Positions 5,442 through 6,578 of a stretch of 6,578 bases of DNA are shown here, one piece after another. How positions within the stretch are numbered: the stretch's first letter is position 1; each line of letters opens with the position of its first letter. The notes under the pieces are model-generated. The model did no database searches and was not told the DNA's origin. It saw nothing but the letters and a program-made list of their open reading frames with translations. Source of the stretch: Acidimicrobiaceae bacterium (GTDB lineage Bacteria > Actinomycetota > Acidimicrobiia > Acidimicrobiales > Bog-793). A program made the position numbers and the translations under genes. The stretch spans positions 6,067 to 12,644 of the forward strand of contig PMZN01000148.1 of assembly GCA_003170375.1 (NCBI GenBank), in the 5' to 3' direction.

Positions 5442-6578
5442 AGGGGTCGTGACCCCGATCCGCCCTTGGGATCGGCCTCCCGACCGGAGGCTGCGAGCGC
5501 GGCGATGCCCGGCGATGGGCCAGGCGCGCTTGGCGCGGCTAGTGCCCCCGCGATAGCCGAGCTTGCCGAGCTCGCTCGTGAAGCCGGCCTACGACGGGTG
5601 GGCTTGCTCGCATGGCGGGACATCGACGACGCGGAGGCGGGCGGGTCCGAGCTGCACGCGCACGAAGTCGCCACCCGATGGGCCGCGGCGGGCATCGACG
5701 TCGTGTTGAGGACGTCTTCGGTCGCCGGACGAGCAGTCCTGGTCGAACGCGGGGGCTATCGGGTCGTCCGCCGCTCCGGTCGTTACGCCGTGTTCGTGAC
5801 AGGTCCGATGGATCTCGCGGCGAGTCGTCTCGGTCCACTGGACGGGCTGGTCGAGATCTGGAACGGAATGCCGTGGCTGAGCCCGCTCTGGTCGCGGTTG
5901 CCCAGGGTCGTGTTCCTGCACCACGTGCACGGCGAGATGTGGTCGATGGCGCTGCCCTCGCCGCTAGCCGAGGCGGGCAACTTGCTCGAGTCACGTCTTG
6001 CCCCGCCCTTCTACCGCAGATCACAGATAGTGACCCTTTCGGAGTCGTGCCGCCGAGAGATCGTGGCTCTGCCCGGCGTGCGGGCGGGCCGTGTCAGCGT
6101 CGTGCCCCCGGGGATAAGCGCCTGCTACTCGCCGGGAGGCCAGCGCGCGGACCGGCCGCTCGTGGTCGCAGTCGGCCGCCTCGTGCCCGTCAAGAACTTC
6201 TCCAGGCTGATCGGGGTCCTTGCGCGGGTGCACGAGAAGGTCCCTGATCTCGAGACGATCATCGTCGGTGAGGGAATGGAGCGGTCAAGCCTCCAAGCGA
6301 GGCTCCGCGAGCTCGGCGCGGACGGCTATGTATCGCTCCCCGGCCGGGTGAGCTCGGACGAGCTCGTGCACTTGTACCGCCGGGCGTGGGTAGTCGCATC
6401 GACGTCGGTGCGAGAAGGTTGGGGCATGACCGTCAGCGAGGCCGCGGCGTGCGGGACACCGGCGGTTGCCACGCGAATCCCCGGGCACATCGATGTGATT
6501 GACCATGGGATCACCGGGATGTTGGCCGATCGGGACGATGAGCTGGAACAGCAGCTCGAGACGTTGCTCGCTGATCCG
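5439..6578 (+). CDS. Glycosyltransferase family 4 protein, GT-B fold (3' end outside window)
   Basis: This frame is open to the window edge (380 codons seen), so the C-terminus is missing. It encodes a retaining GT-B enzyme that should move a sugar from a nucleotide-sugar to an acceptor at the cytoplasmic membrane face. The N-domain begins at about residue 53 with V-G-L-L-A-W-R-D-I-D-D and the acceptor-side loop A-G-G-S-E (67-71). The donor domain starts near V-A-V-G-R-L-V-P-V-K-N, with K252 in the usual donor-phosphate position. The E-x7-E signature is complete: E326-G-W-G-M-T-V-S-E334, followed by A-A-A-C-G-T-P-A-V-A-T. Before residue 53 lies a Pro/Ala/Gly-rich leader unlike normal GT4 starts. 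Alternative starts are ATG 5505 (GGAGG at 5486-5490, spacing 14) and GTG 5598, which would begin right at the fold. The gene follows the flavoprotein by 10 bases, implying one operon. The sugar and acceptor are not identifiable. Confidence 0.85.
   Translation, partial: MRGRDPDPPLGSASRPEAASAAMPGDGPGALGAASAPAIAELAELAREAGLRRVGLLAWRDIDDAEAGGSELHAHEVATRWAAAGIDVVLRTSSVAGRAVLVERGGYRVVRRSGRYAVFVTGPMDLAASRLGPLDGLVEIWNGMPWLSPLWSRLPRVVFLHHVHGEMWSMALPSPLAEAGNLLESRLAPPFYRRSQIVTLSESCRREIVALPGVRAGRVSVVPPGISACYSPGGQRADRPLVVAVGRLVPVKNFSRLIGVLARVHEKVPDLETIIVGEGMERSSLQARLRELGADGYVSLPGRVSSDELVHLYRRAWVVASTSVREGWGMTVSEAAACGTPAVATRIPGHIDVIDHGITGMLADRDDELEQQLETLLADP

Noticed and set aside
5612..6247. A 211-codon + strand frame in the last part of the window
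   Set aside because: The GT4 motifs (G-G-S-E, V-K-N, E-x7-E) are all in a different frame, open from before 5439 to the window end. This one is Arg-rich and motif-free.

Overview
This is a GC-rich bacterial window with five genes, all on the + strand. It suggests an actinomycete (Actinomycetota). The first gene ends like the actinobacterial form of ribosomal protein S1, with an acidic tail containing a Y-D-x-x-G-N-Y stretch. Codon third positions are strongly G/C, and GTG serves as a start codon. A deeper lineage such as Acidimicrobiia is possible but cannot be shown from this sequence.

Layout. Bases 1-831 are the 3' end of rpsA: the end of one S1 repeat, a complete last S1 repeat, and a long acidic low-complexity tail with an 18-bp tandem repeat. 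Bases 832-928 are a short gap with small hairpins and no gene. From 929 to the window edge there is a tightly packed run of four envelope-glycan genes. They are a GT-C glycosyltransferase of the GT39/ArnT-like type (929-2635), a PIG-V-like GT-C mannosyltransferase (2632-3783, overlapping its neighbour by 4 bases), a HemY/UDP-galactopyranose-mutase-like FAD oxidoreductase (about 3848-5428), and a GT4 family glycosyltransferase (about 5439 to beyond 6578, cut by the window edge).

How they may work together. The two membrane enzymes have the features of transferases that use polyprenyl-phosphate sugars on the outer face of the membrane. The GT4 enzyme should use nucleotide-sugars in the cytoplasm. 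The flavoprotein belongs to a group often found beside glycosyltransferases, but its substrate is not known. The simplest reading is an operon for a cell-surface glycan or glycolipid. The product cannot be named from this window.

I see no rRNA, tRNA, CRISPR array, insertion sequence, toxin-antitoxin pair or phage gene. The less ordinary points are the S1 tail repeat, the flavoenzyme inside a glycosyltransferase operon, lineage-type insertions and extensions in three proteins, and a tetrapeptide stop-start relay at the flavoprotein/GT4 junction. I did not find a clearly new system.
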